Positions 46,980 through 56,190 of a stretch of 64,000 nt of DNA are shown here, piece by piece; within the stretch, counting starts at the first letter, position 1, and each line of letters starts with the position of its first letter. This DNA comes from Microbulbifer elongatus. Lineage in GTDB: Bacteria; Pseudomonadota; Gammaproteobacteria; Pseudomonadales; Cellvibrionaceae. The notes under the pieces are model-generated. The model made no database searches, had not been told where the DNA came from, and saw only the letters and a list, made by a program, of their open reading frames with translations. The stretch spans positions 4,132,501 through 4,196,500 of the forward strand of contig NZ_CP088953.1 in NCBI RefSeq assembly GCF_021165935.1. The letters run 5' to 3'. The translations under genes and the position numbers were made by a program.

Positions 46980-48607
46980 TCCGCTGCCCTCCCACGCTGG
47001 GGAAACAGCCCTTTCGGCCGTTTCTGAATAAACAGGATGAGGCACACCAGCACAATAATGTTGGCCAGCACCGCACCGGTGGCAGGCTCGAGGAATTTAT
47101 TCGCCACGCCAAGTGAGAAGCCGCCCACCAAGGTGCCGAGCAGATTGCCCACACCGCCGAATACCACCACCATAAACGAGTCGATGATGTAGGACTGGCC
47201 GAGGTTCGGCCCCACATTGGTCAGCTGCGACAGCGCTACACCGGCGACACCCGCAATACCGGAGCCGAGCCCGAAAGTCATGGCATCGACCATTTCCGTT
47301 CTTACACCCATGGCTTTGGCCATATCCCGGTTCTGGGATACCGCGCGCACATTCAGCCCCAGGGAAGATTTTTTCAGAATAGCTACCAGTGCGGCGAACA
47401 CCGCCAGGGCAAACAGCAGGATATACAGCCGGTTATAGGTAATGGAAAACACCGGGTTGATTGCCAGCGATCCACTCATCCATTCCGGAGTAACCACCTG
47501 CATATTCAGCGGCGAGAAAATACTGCGCACCGCCTGCTGCAGGATCAGGCTAATACCGAAGGTAGCAAGTAAGGTTTCGAGCGGCCGCCCCTGTAGATGT
47601 CGGATCACACCGCGTTCGATCAGCACGCCCACACTGCCGGAGACCAGAAAGGCCGCGGGCACCGCAACCAGTAGCGAGTAGCCGATGGCATTTGGCATCA
47701 GCTGTTGGATCACATAGGTGGTGTAGGCCCCCAGCATAATCATTTCGCCATGGGCCATATTGATCACCCCCATCACCCCGAAGGTAATGGCGAGACCGAT
47801 GGCGGCGAGCAGCAGTACCGAGCCCAGGCTCAGGCCGAAGAACAGCTGTTCCAGCTGCCCGTAAAATTCCATGCGCCCGGAAATTTTATCCAATGCTTTT
47901 TGCGCGGCGGCCACCACCGCGGCATCCTGTTCGGACTCGCTGCTTACCAGGCGCTGCAGCTGATTGCGCACCGGTGTCTCCAATCGGCCCTGCATCACCT
48001 CGATGGCCGCGAGTCGATCGGCGGTATCGGTGCTGGTGCGCAGCTGAACCATGGCCTCGGCCAGTTCGATCAGCGTGCTTACCTCGGCGCTTACCCCCGC
48101 CTGTTGCGCGTTTTGCAATAGGCGTAAATTCTGTTCATTCAAATCGTCCAGCATGGCGAGTACCGCCGCTTTCTGTGCCGCCTCATCGCCGTGCAACAAT
48201 TCGATGCGCGCAATGGCGTCGCGCAGCTGACTGCGCAAACGGTTGTTTACCCGTACCTTTTTGATATCGCGGGAATTGAATTCCCCGAGACTTTTGCCTT
48301 CAAACAGCGAAATACCCATGCGGGCACCATCGCTGTTTTTTTGAATTTTCAGTAACTGCCCGCTCTCTTTTACATAGTAGAGGTCGCCGGCCAGCATCAC
48401 TTCAAACAGAGGGCGCATCTCGGCACCCCCGGCCTGCTCCAGCTGTCGCACCAGATCGCCGGTTTTCTTCAGGCTGGCGCCTGGGAGCTGCTGGAGCACA
48501 GAACCCACAGCGGGTGCTGTGGGTTCTGTTTGCGCCAGCGGACTGCCGGTTGGCAGCAGCAATACCGTCGCTACTGCCATCCAAAGCTTGAGTAGTAAAA
48601 CCTTCAC
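46976..48607 (-). CDS. urtB: Urea ABC transporter permease UrtB
   Basis: 543 residues, starting at GTG 48607 (GGAG upstream). A signal peptide (about 1-25) and a ~230-residue helical periplasmic region, rich in Gln/Ala/Glu, precede the LivH-type permease (about 250-540). Its motifs include FGVMGVINMAHGEMIMLGAY and GLGSGIAGVAGVALSQLTNVGPNLGQ. The long N-terminal region is normal for gammaproteobacterial UrtB and absent from LivH; its role is not known. It follows urtA by 49 bases. Confidence 0.95.
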   Translation of the reverse strand: MKVLLLKLWMAVATVLLLPTGSPLAQTEPTAPAVGSVLQQLPGASLKKTGDLVRQLEQAGGAEMRPLFEVMLAGDLYYVKESGQLLKIQKNSDGARMGISLFEGKSLGEFNSRDIKKVRVNNRLRSQLRDAIARIELLHGDEAAQKAAVLAMLDDLNEQNLRLLQNAQQAGVSAEVSTLIELAEAMVQLRTSTDTADRLAAIEVMQGRLETPVRNQLQRLVSSESEQDAAVVAAAQKALDKISGRMEFYGQLEQLFFGLSLGSVLLLAAIGLAITFGVMGVINMAHGEMIMLGAYTTYVIQQLMPNAIGYSLLVAVPAAFLVSGSVGVLIERGVIRHLQGRPLETLLATFGISLILQQAVRSIFSPLNMQVVTPEWMSGSLAINPVFSITYNRLYILLFALAVFAALVAILKKSSLGLNVRAVSQNRDMAKAMGVRTEMVDAMTFGLGSGIAGVAGVALSQLTNVGPNLGQSYIIDSFMVVVFGGVGNLLGTLVGGFSLGVANKFLEPATGAVLANIIVLVCLILFIQKRPKGLFPQRGRAAE

Positions 48608-48656
48608 TAAACTCTCCGCATCTTTTTAAGTTTCAACCGTCAGCTTGCCATTCGGC

Positions 48657-49943
48657 TTACTGGGCCTGGCCGCTACAGGCCTTGGACTGGGTGTTGTAGT
48701 TGCCGCATTTGATCGGCGCGGTCCAGTCGGCAATCAGGTCTTTGGATCCCGGCAGGAAGTCGGACCAGGCATCGCCGGCAACCACGCCATCGGTTTCCCA
48801 CACCACTTCGAACTGGCCGTCGTCCTGAATCTCACCGATAAATACCGGCTTGGACAGGTGGTGGTTCTTGTTCATCTTCGCCATACCGCCGGTGAGGTTG
48901 GGGAACTCGATGCCGATCATCGCCTGCTCTACTGCATCCACATCGGTGGTACCCGCTTTTTCTACAGCCTTGGCCCACATGTTGAAACCGATATAGGTGG
49001 CTTCCATGGGATCGTTGGTTACGCGCTTCTCGTCGCCGATGAACTTTTTCCACTGCTGTACGAAGTACTCGTTGGCTTCGCTATCAATGCCCTGGAAGTA
49101 GTTCCACGCGGCAAGGTGGCCTACCAGTGGACCGGTGTCGATGCCGGACAGTTCTTCCTCACCCACGGAGAAAGCCACTACCGGAATATCTTCGGAACTG
49201 ACGCCCTGGTTGGCGAGTTCTTTGTAGAAGGGCACATTGGCATCGCCGTTGATGGTGGAAACCACCGCGGTTTTCTTGCCGGCACTGCCGAATTTCTTGA
49301 TGTCAGACACGATGCTCTGCCAGTCGGAGTGGCCGAACGGGGTGTAGCTGATCATGATGTCTTCCTCGGCCACACCGGAGGATTCCAGATAGGCTTCCAG
49401 AATCTTGTTGGTGGTACGCGGATACACATAGTCGGTGCCCGCCAGTACCCAGCGCTCTACTTCCAGGTCCGACATCAGATAGTCCACCGCCGGGATCGCC
49501 TGCTGGTTGGGCGAAGCACCGGTGTAGAACACATTCCTGGAAGACTCCTCGCCTTCGTACTGCACCGGGTAGAACATCAACCCGTTCAATTCTTCCACCA
49601 CCGGCAGAACGGATTTTCGGGATACGGAAGTCCAGCAACCGAAGATCACATCCACCTTTTCTTTGGTCAGCAGCTCGCGGGCTTTTTCTGCAAACAGTGG
49701 CCAGTCTGAGGCTGGATCCACCACGACTGCTTCCAGTTTCTTGCCCAGCAGACCGCCCTTGCGGTTCTGCTCGTCCACCATCATCAGTACCGTGTCTTTC
49801 AGGGTAGTTTCACTGATGGCCATGGTGCCGGAGAGGGAGTGCAGTACTCCCACCTTGATGGTTTCCGCGGCCAGGGCCACGCTGCTGATAACAGTGGTAC
49901 CGGCGGCCAAGGCGAGACCGGCAAAGTAATTTTTGAGTTTCAT
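48657..49943 (-). CDS. urtA: Urea ABC transporter substrate-binding protein UrtA
   Basis: 428 residues with a signal peptide of about 25 residues (FAGLALAAGTTVISSVALA). It is a LivJ-type binding protein with the UrtA-specific run VGVLHSLSGTMAISETTLKD and FGCWTSVSRKSVLPVVEE, plus LFYPVQYEGEE. It captures urea in the periplasm. It is the first gene of urtABCDE and follows a porin gene by 30 bases on the same strand. Confidence 0.96.
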   Translation of the reverse strand: MKLKNYFAGLALAAGTTVISSVALAAETIKVGVLHSLSGTMAISETTLKDTVLMMVDEQNRKGGLLGKKLEAVVVDPASDWPLFAEKARELLTKEKVDVIFGCWTSVSRKSVLPVVEELNGLMFYPVQYEGEESSRNVFYTGASPNQQAIPAVDYLMSDLEVERWVLAGTDYVYPRTTNKILEAYLESSGVAEEDIMISYTPFGHSDWQSIVSDIKKFGSAGKKTAVVSTINGDANVPFYKELANQGVSSEDIPVVAFSVGEEELSGIDTGPLVGHLAAWNYFQGIDSEANEYFVQQWKKFIGDEKRVTNDPMEATYIGFNMWAKAVEKAGTTDVDAVEQAMIGIEFPNLTGGMAKMNKNHHLSKPVFIGEIQDDGQFEVVWETDGVVAGDAWSDFLPGSKDLIADWTAPIKCGNYNTQSKACSGQAQ

Positions 49944-49973
49944 GAGCTTGCTCCAGAATTATTCGAATTGGGT

Positions 49974-51131
49974 TTATAGCTGTACCTGCATACCGAGACT
50001 GAACGTATCAGTATCCGCGCCCGCGTAGCCGGAAGCGTTGGCATCGCCAGAGACATAGTTGAAGTTGAGGCGGGTGTTGTGGCCATTGACCACATAGTTG
50101 AGGCCGAGCTCGGTTGCGCTGCTACTGACGCCATCCGATGGGCTGTTCTCCACCAGGCGCAAATAGGGCTGAAACTTGCCTGGGCCAACGTCGCTGGGGA
50201 AAAGGTAGGCCGCAGTGGCAAACGCGGATTCGCCATCGAACAGACAGAAGCACTCACCCATTGCGGGCATGGAAGCCAGGGTGTAATCCGCATCGAAGCT
50301 TTTGTACTCCGCTTCCACCGTCACCACACCGCCGCCACCAAGTACGGTTTCCGACAGCATGTCGATGGTCCAGCCGGAGAAATCCCCCGCTTCGAATTCA
50401 GAGCCCACACCGTCTTCCTGACTCTGCAGGGAAAGCGCCAGGGTGAAAATATTGCCGAGGCCACCGTAGTAAGTAGAGCTGGTGTAGTAGCCCGGGTTGG
50501 ATTCCATATTCAGGAAGTTATACGCAAAGCGCGCGGCAAAAAGCGGGTTGTCATCCTGGTTGCTGTAGCCGTCCACCCCGTAAAAGGAACCCGCCGCATA
50601 CTGGAACTTACCGGCGGTGCCCCAAAAGGTAATCCCCTCATCCCGCCCGATCAGCCCCGCCTGACCACCCTGGTCGGATGCGTAAAGCGGCTGGCGATAC
50701 TGGTTCCAGGAAAGCGCGTAGTAAGGACCGCTCATCTCAATCCGGTCCGCCGGCGTCAACATCCGCCCCACCCAGATATTGAACTCTGGAGCAAATTCAA
50801 ACTGCGCAATCGCATCCAGCACATCTGCAGTATCGTTATCGCGCTGCTGCAGGTTAAAGGTAAACTTCACCGTATCGTTCAACTGGCCCGAGCTATACAC
50901 CCGGATATCCGGCAGGGTAAATTCACTGTCCCCTTCCACCGACTGAAACTGGGACCGGAACCCCGCCCCGATACTGAACGTCTGCCCGCCTTCCGATTCA
51001 AACTGCTTGGCCAGCGCCGGCGTCGCCACCGCACTGCCAGCCACTACCGCCGCGGCAATCGCGCCGCGTAAACACCACTTGTTTGACTGCGTACCACTTT
51101 CCAGTCTCATACCTCCTGACAACCTTTCCAT
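49974..51131 (-). CDS. Outer-membrane porin
   Basis: 385 residues from ATG at 51131 (GGGGAA upstream). The signal peptide ends near residue 41 (VATPALA). The rest is alternating amphipathic strands with many aromatic/Gly turns and a C-terminal MQVQL, as in 16-strand porins of the phosphate/short-chain-amide type. Two close cysteines (ECFCLF) lie in a loop. It is the first gene before urtA with a 30-base gap, so it is a likely outer-membrane entry for urea or amides; no selectivity motif proves this. Confidence 0.82.
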   Translation of the reverse strand: MERLSGGMRLESGTQSNKWCLRGAIAAAVVAGSAVATPALAKQFESEGGQTFSIGAGFRSQFQSVEGDSEFTLPDIRVYSSGQLNDTVKFTFNLQQRDNDTADVLDAIAQFEFAPEFNIWVGRMLTPADRIEMSGPYYALSWNQYRQPLYASDQGGQAGLIGRDEGITFWGTAGKFQYAAGSFYGVDGYSNQDDNPLFAARFAYNFLNMESNPGYYTSSTYYGGLGNIFTLALSLQSQEDGVGSEFEAGDFSGWTIDMLSETVLGGGGVVTVEAEYKSFDADYTLASMPAMGECFCLFDGESAFATAAYLFPSDVGPGKFQPYLRLVENSPSDGVSSSATELGLNYVVNGHNTRLNFNYVSGDANASGYAGADTDTFSLGMQVQL

Positions 51132-51411
51132 AAGTTTCCCCTTGGTCTTGGCCCTGATTGGTTATTTTTTGTTGCTATCGATTATTCGACCGACCGGACA
51201 GAGGAGCCATACGCGTATTGGGGTACAGGACTACGTCATTTGACGGTTTTCAGGCTTGCGGGTGGAAGTACACTAAAGATGAGAAGAAACAGCACAGAAT
51301 CCGGTATTCTTGTTGCATAGAAAAAGAAAATGACGAGAACCAAGCAGTAACAGGCGATACCCGGTGGTTGGAATATTTACGGGCAACGATAACGACAACG
51401 AACAACAGGCC
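51132..51411. other. Divergent promoter region between the porin/urt genes and the permease-kinase
   Basis: It is 280 bases long, relatively AT-rich at 51150-51200. It should carry promoters for both directions. No operator could be assigned; an NtrC or sigma-54 site was looked for (GG-N10-GC) and not convincingly found. Confidence 0.5.
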
Positions 51412-54400
51412 ATGCGACCCGCACAACAGGTATTCCGCGTACGGCGGACCTACAACAAGTGGGTAGGAGACGAAACACTCGAAGACTTCGCACTGCGTTT
51501 TACCGCCGTGCGTGGGCGCCGCTTTACCATCGAACAGGTCGCCAAAACCGCCCTCGGAGCCACCGCCTTTCTCGCGTTAGAGGCCATCGCCGCCTCGGTC
51601 ACCCTCAGCTACGGCTTTATCAACACCGTCGCCGCCATGCTCGCTGTGGCTGCAGTGATCTTTATTACCGGCTTCCCGATCAGCTACTACGCCGCCAAGC
51701 ACGGCCTGGACATCGACCTGCTCACCCGCGGCGCCGGCTTCGGTTATCTCGGTTCCACCATCACCTCACTGATTTACGCCAGCTTCACCTTTATTTTCTT
51801 CGCCATTGAAGCCGCCATCCTCACCTCGGCACTGCATGCGCTGCTGGGGATACCACCGGCCATCGGCTACATCCTGTGCGCGGTAGCGGTCATCCCCATC
51901 GTGACCCACGGCATCCGCGCGGTAAGCAAATTCCAGATTGGCACCCAGCCCCTGTGGCTATTCCTGCAGTGTCTTGCCCTGGGCATCGCCGCCTGGTTTG
52001 AAATCTCCCGTGTACAGGACTGGACCCAGTACGCCCCGCAGCACAATCCACAGGGAGCCGAGTTCAACTGGATGCTGTTTGGTGCGGCCAGCGCGGTGTT
52101 TTTTGCCATGGTGGCGCAGATCGGTGAACAGGTGGATTACCTGCGGTTTATGCCGGAGAAGACCCGTGAGAACCGCGCGCGCTGGTGGTTCTGGCTGACC
52201 CTCGCCGGGCCCGGGTGGATTCTGATCGGGCTGATCAAGATGCTGTTTGGCTCCTTCCTCGCCTATCTCGCCATTACCCGTGGCGCCTCCGCCGCGCAGG
52301 CGGCGGATCCGGTGCATATGTACCAGATGGTGTTCAATTACCTGACTCAGTCCCCCACCATGGCACTGATCCTGGCCGGGGTGATGGTGGTCATCTCGCA
52401 GATGAAGATCAATGTGACCAACGCCTACGCGGGTTCCATCGCCTGGTCCAATTTCTTCTCGCGATTGACCCGCAGCCATCCCGGGCGCGTGGTGTGGTTG
52501 GTGTTCAATGTGAGCATTGCGCTAATTCTGATGGAGTTGGGGATTTATCGCGCGCTCGAGGGCGTTCTTGGAATATTTTCATTGGTGGCCATCAGCTGGC
52601 TGGGATGCCTGGCAGCGGATCTGATGATCAATAAACCACTGGGCATCAGCCCTTCGTATGTGGAATTCAAGCGCTCGCATCTGTACGACTTCAACCCGGT
52701 GGGTGTGGGCTCGATGTTACTGGCATCGATTGTCGGCATCCTGTGCTACCTGGGACACTTTGGTGACGGGGCAAAAAATTTTGCCAGCTTTATCAGCCTG
52801 GCCATCTGCTTTACCACCGTGCCGCTGCTGGGAATAGTGACCCGCGGGCATTTCTATCTGGCGCGCCGGCGCAAGTCACTGGATGGTGATGACACCGCAG
52901 CAGCAGAGATCATTCAAACCGCCGAGACCTGCTGCATCTGCGAAAAGGACTTCGAAGCGCCGGATATGAGCCACTGCCCAGCCTACCAGGGGCCCATCTG
53001 CTCCCTGTGCTGCTCGCTGGACTCCCGCTGCCTGGACGCCTGCAAGCCGGAAGCCCATTTCTCCCAGCAGATGCTCAACCTGTTGAAAATGCTGGTGCCG
53101 GAGCGGGTGGTCAACGGCGTGGACTCGCGCCTGGGACGGTTTAGTGGATTACTGCTCGGCGCCGGTGCCTGTATTGGCGGCATACTGTCCCTGATCTATG
53201 GCCAGATGACGCCGGCCACCCCCGCGGAAGCGGAGCTTTTACAGCAGACCCTGTGGACCCTGTTTGTGATACTGGTGCTGATCGCCGGTGTACTGGGCTG
53301 GCTGTTCCTGCTCACCCACGACAGCCGGGTGGTGGCGCAGATGGAATCCAACCGCCAAACCCGCCTGTTGCTGAACGAAATCGAAGCGCACAAGGAAACC
53401 GACCGCGCGCTGCAACATGCCAAGGAAGAGGCGGAAAGTGCCAACAGCGCCAAGAGCCGCTACCTGTCCGGTATCAGCCATGAACTGCGCACGCCCCTGC
53501 AATCCATCCTCGGTTATGCACAGCTGTTGAACCAGCAACCGGATATTCCGGAAAAACACCGCAACGGCCTGCGCATCATCAAGCGTAGCGGTGAATATCT
53601 GACGGATCTGATTGAAGGCCTGCTGGATATCTCCAAGATTGAGGCCGGCCGCCTGGATATCTATCGCAACCACGTGCGGTTACCTGAACTGCTGGAGCAG
53701 ATGGTGGATATGTTCCGCCCCCAGGCGGAAGCCAAGGGCATACAGCTGCACTGCCATATCCACAGCCCGCTGCCCTCCACCGTGATTGCCGATGAAAAAC
53801 GCCTGCGCCAGATACTGATCAACCTGCTGTCGAACGCGATCAAGTACACCCGCGAGGGCCAGGTGGATTTTCATATTCGCTACCGCAATCAGGTGGCGGA
53901 GTTCACCATTGCCGATACCGGAGTGGGCATAGACCCGGAAGACCAGGCGCGGATCCTGAAACCCTTCGAGCGAGTGCGCCACGGCGCGACGCCCGCGGTG
54001 ACCGGCACTGGCCTCGGTCTCACCATTGCCTACCTGTTGGCGGAGATCATGGGCGGCGAATTGCGCATGGAGAGCACCCCCGGTGAAGGCAGCCGGTTTA
54101 CGGTTTCCCTGTTGCTGTCCTGGGTGGATTCGCAGCAGCGCGTCGAGACGCCAGCCCGCCAGATCACCGGATATAACGGCCCTCGTCGCAGCGTCATGGT
54201 GGTCGACGACGAGCCCATTCACCGCGGCCTGATTGGCGACCTGCTCACGCCCATGGGGTTTTCCCTGATGGAAGCACAGAGTGCGGAAGACTGCCTGGCG
54301 CTGGTGCAGCGGCAGCGGCCGGATCTGTTTTTGCTGGATGTCACCATGCCCGGTATGGATGGTCTGACCCTGGCGGAAAAACTGCGCGAACTCGGGATCA

Positions 54401-54816
54401 ACGCACCCATCGTGATGCTCTCTGCCGACGCCAAGGAGCGCCACCTGAAACCTGGTGACAAACCCCTCGCCCACCACGATGCCTACCTGGTGAAGCCCCT
54501 GGTCAATCAGAAGCTGTTCGACACCATCGCGGGGCTGCTGCAGCTGGAGTGGCGCTACGACGATACACCCAAGAGCGCGAACAATGCAGCGCGCACTGCA
54601 AACGACGATGAACTGCCACTGCCGGAACACCCGCTACTGGCAGAGCTGCTAGCCTACTCACGCATCGGCTACCGCAGCGGTGTGCACCGCACCCTGGATC
54701 GGTTGGCCAGCGAGTCGCTCGTGCCCGCACACCGGATTGAAAAATTTCGCCAGCTGGCGGACACCATGCGCTTCGAGCAATTGAGCGAAGCGCTTGAATG
54801 CAAGGAATACCCATGA
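51412..54816 (+). CDS. NCS1-permease-fused hybrid sensor histidine kinase with a Cys-rich cluster
   Basis: 1134 residues from ATG at 51412 (an in-frame GTG is at 51364). Residues ~40-490 form a 10-12-helix domain like NCS1 cytosine/purine/allantoin permeases. A Cys/His-rich cluster (about 507-548, at least eight Cys, with CCICEKDF and CSLCCSLDSRC) follows. Two more helices (about 578-600, 615-640) lead to a coiled coil, HisKA with H690 (ISHELRTPL), HATPase (GLGLTI) and a receiver with D976 (LFLLDVTMPG). The design recalls CbrA, where a transporter domain is fused to a kinase, but with a different transporter family. It overlaps its response-regulator gene by ATGA and diverges from porin-urtABCDE. 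The sensed compound is inferred to be a nitrogen compound such as urea or a pyrimidine/purine breakdown product. Confidence 0.88.
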   Translation: MRPAQQVFRVRRTYNKWVGDETLEDFALRFTAVRGRRFTIEQVAKTALGATAFLALEAIAASVTLSYGFINTVAAMLAVAAVIFITGFPISYYAAKHGLDIDLLTRGAGFGYLGSTITSLIYASFTFIFFAIEAAILTSALHALLGIPPAIGYILCAVAVIPIVTHGIRAVSKFQIGTQPLWLFLQCLALGIAAWFEISRVQDWTQYAPQHNPQGAEFNWMLFGAASAVFFAMVAQIGEQVDYLRFMPEKTRENRARWWFWLTLAGPGWILIGLIKMLFGSFLAYLAITRGASAAQAADPVHMYQMVFNYLTQSPTMALILAGVMVVISQMKINVTNAYAGSIAWSNFFSRLTRSHPGRVVWLVFNVSIALILMELGIYRALEGVLGIFSLVAISWLGCLAADLMINKPLGISPSYVEFKRSHLYDFNPVGVGSMLLASIVGILCYLGHFGDGAKNFASFISLAICFTTVPLLGIVTRGHFYLARRRKSLDGDDTAAAEIIQTAETCCICEKDFEAPDMSHCPAYQGPICSLCCSLDSRCLDACKPEAHFSQQMLNLLKMLVPERVVNGVDSRLGRFSGLLLGAGACIGGILSLIYGQMTPATPAEAELLQQTLWTLFVILVLIAGVLGWLFLLTHDSRVVAQMESNRQTRLLLNEIEAHKETDRALQHAKEEAESANSAKSRYLSGISHELRTPLQSILGYAQLLNQQPDIPEKHRNGLRIIKRSGEYLTDLIEGLLDISKIEAGRLDIYRNHVRLPELLEQMVDMFRPQAEAKGIQLHCHIHSPLPSTVIADEKRLRQILINLLSNAIKYTREGQVDFHIRYRNQVAEFTIADTGVGIDPEDQARILKPFERVRHGATPAVTGTGLGLTIAYLLAEIMGGELRMESTPGEGSRFTVSLLLSWVDSQQRVETPARQITGYNGPRRSVMVVDDEPIHRGLIGDLLTPMGFSLMEAQSAEDCLALVQRQRPDLFLLDVTMPGMDGLTLAEKLRELGINAPIVMLSADAKERHLKPGDKPLAHHDAYLVKPLVNQKLFDTIAGLLQLEWRYDDTPKSANNAARTANDDELPLPEHPLLAELLAYSRIGYRSGVHRTLDRLASESLVPAHRIEKFRQLADTMRFEQLSEALECKEYP

Positions 54817-55769
54817 CGATTTGCGACGATACTCAATCGGCAAGCGCCCAGGGAGACAGGATGGATTCTCAAACGGGCGATATTGTTCTGGTGGTGGACG
54901 ACTCCCCGGATACCCTGAGCCTGATCAACGACACCCTGGAGCAGGCGGGGATTGATGTGCTGGTTGCGCTGGATGGCAGCCAGGCACTGAATATTGCCCG
55001 TCGCCTGCGCCCGGATATGATTCTGTTGGATGCGGTGATGCCGGGGCTGGATGGGTTTGAGACTTGTCGATTGCTGAAAGCCGATCCGGCGCTGGCTTCG
55101 ATCCCGGTTATTTTTATGACGGGGCTGACGGATTCGGCGGATATTGTGCGCGGGCTGGAAAGTGGTGGGGTGGATTATTTAACCAAGCCGATTCAGCCCA
55201 GTGAACTGCTGGCACGGATGAAGGTGCATTTGAGCAATGCGCGTCTGACGTCGAGCGCCCATCAGGCTCTGGATTCTACGGGGCAGTTTCTGTTTACGGT
55301 GGATGGGTCGGGGCAGATGCAGTGGGCTACGCCGCAGACCTATGCGTTGTTGAGTAGTGCGGGGGCGTTGGAGCCTCAACAGCAGCGGAAGATGGGGGCG
55401 GCATTACAGGTTTGGTTGTCGCGCGCTCCCGGTGCGGGGCACAAGTTGAAGCTTGAGGGTTTGCAGAGTTCATTGGCGGTGGTGTTTGTTGAGCGTCGGG
55501 ATGCGCAGACTTGCCTTCTGAAACTGGTGGATGATGGGGGGCCTGCTGGGGAGGAGGTTCTTCGCGAAAAGTTAGGACTGACCCGGCGGGAGTCGGAGGT
55601 TTTGTTCTGGATTGGGAATGGGAAGACGAATCGGGAGATTGGCGAGATCCTGGATGTCAGCCCCCGTACGGTGAATAAACATCTTGAGGGGGTTTTTTCG
55701 AAACTTGGGGTTGAGAATCGGACCGCTGCGGCGGGGATTGCTATTCGGGCTTTGAATCCTGACTCCTGA
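54813..55769 (+). CDS. LuxR/NarL-family response regulator
   Basis: 318 residues from ATG at 54813, overlapping the kinase stop as ATGA. The receiver (about 28-145) has LVVDDSP, phospho-acceptor D73 in LLDAVMPGLDG, and the lysine in YLTKPIQPSE. A ~100-residue middle region without a recognised fold leads to a LuxR-type helix-turn-helix (about 255-315, LTRRESEVLFWIGNGKTNREI and VSPRTVNKHLEGVFSKLGV). It is the evident output of the adjacent permease-kinase. Probable targets are the flanking urea genes. Confidence 0.93.
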   Translation: MTICDDTQSASAQGDRMDSQTGDIVLVVDDSPDTLSLINDTLEQAGIDVLVALDGSQALNIARRLRPDMILLDAVMPGLDGFETCRLLKADPALASIPVIFMTGLTDSADIVRGLESGGVDYLTKPIQPSELLARMKVHLSNARLTSSAHQALDSTGQFLFTVDGSGQMQWATPQTYALLSSAGALEPQQQRKMGAALQVWLSRAPGAGHKLKLEGLQSSLAVVFVERRDAQTCLLKLVDDGGPAGEEVLREKLGLTRRESEVLFWIGNGKTNREIGEILDVSPRTVNKHLEGVFSKLGVENRTAAAGIAIRALNPDS

Positions 55770-55801
55770 GGTCTTTGGTGGTCTTTAATTTCTTTTAGTG
55801 G

Positions 55802-55914
55802 CGGTCGGGCACCGGGTAAGGGTTTTCAGGACCGCCACAAGTACATCCCTGTAGGCTGCGTCGGCGACGTCCCTGTCGCCGACGCTCCTGAAAACCCTTA
55901 CCCGGCACCCGCCC
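55802..55914 (-). repeat. Cloverleaf intergenic repeat, copy G
   Basis: The arms about 55804-55831 and 55886-55914 pair (CACCGGGTAAGGGTTTTCAGGA and its complement). The inner hairpin GCGTCGGCGAC / GTCGCCGACGC is identical to that of copy E. The core on the minus strand is TACAGGGATGTACTTGTGGCG, the most divergent of the set. This is subtype 2. It lies between convergent genes. Confidence 0.88.
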
Positions 55915-55944
55915 TTCTCATCGGATATCATGCTACGTAGCCGA

Positions 55945-56154
55945 TTAGTCTTCTGTATTTTCTTTTTTCTTTCCGTGATTCCTGATCAGGAATACCGCTA
56001 CGGCGCTCATGGCAAGCGCCATCACAACCCACAGCATGTGATGCAATTCGTGTACAACGCCTGCAGGAGCGTGGCCTTCGTGGGCTTGGGAGAACAGGCT
56101 GAGGGTCGTAATGATTAGAGTGGTCAGTGCGAGTGCTAGTTTTTTCAGTTTCAT
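55945..56154 (-). CDS. Small exported His-rich membrane protein
   Basis: 69 residues. A signal peptide or first helix (about 1-24, LALTTLIITTLSLFSQA) is followed by HEGHAPAGVVHELHH (25-40), then a second helix (about 41-61) and a charged tail KKKENTED. If cleaved, the mature protein would begin with five histidines close together on the periplasmic side. It is 36 bases downstream of ureG on the same strand, so probably last in the urease operon. A metal-related role such as nickel handling is possible, but no family was recognised. Confidence 0.7.
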   Translation of the reverse strand: MKLKKLALALTTLIITTLSLFSQAHEGHAPAGVVHELHHMLWVVMALAMSAVAVFLIRNHGKKKENTED

Positions 56155-56190
56155 AATGGTCTCTACTTCTGGTTTTTTCTGGTAATCAAT

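Noticed and set aside
51132..51411. Sigma-54/NtrC promoter for the urea genes
   Set aside because: The region was scanned by eye for GG-N10-GC with TGGCAC/TTGC-like halves; no convincing match was found.
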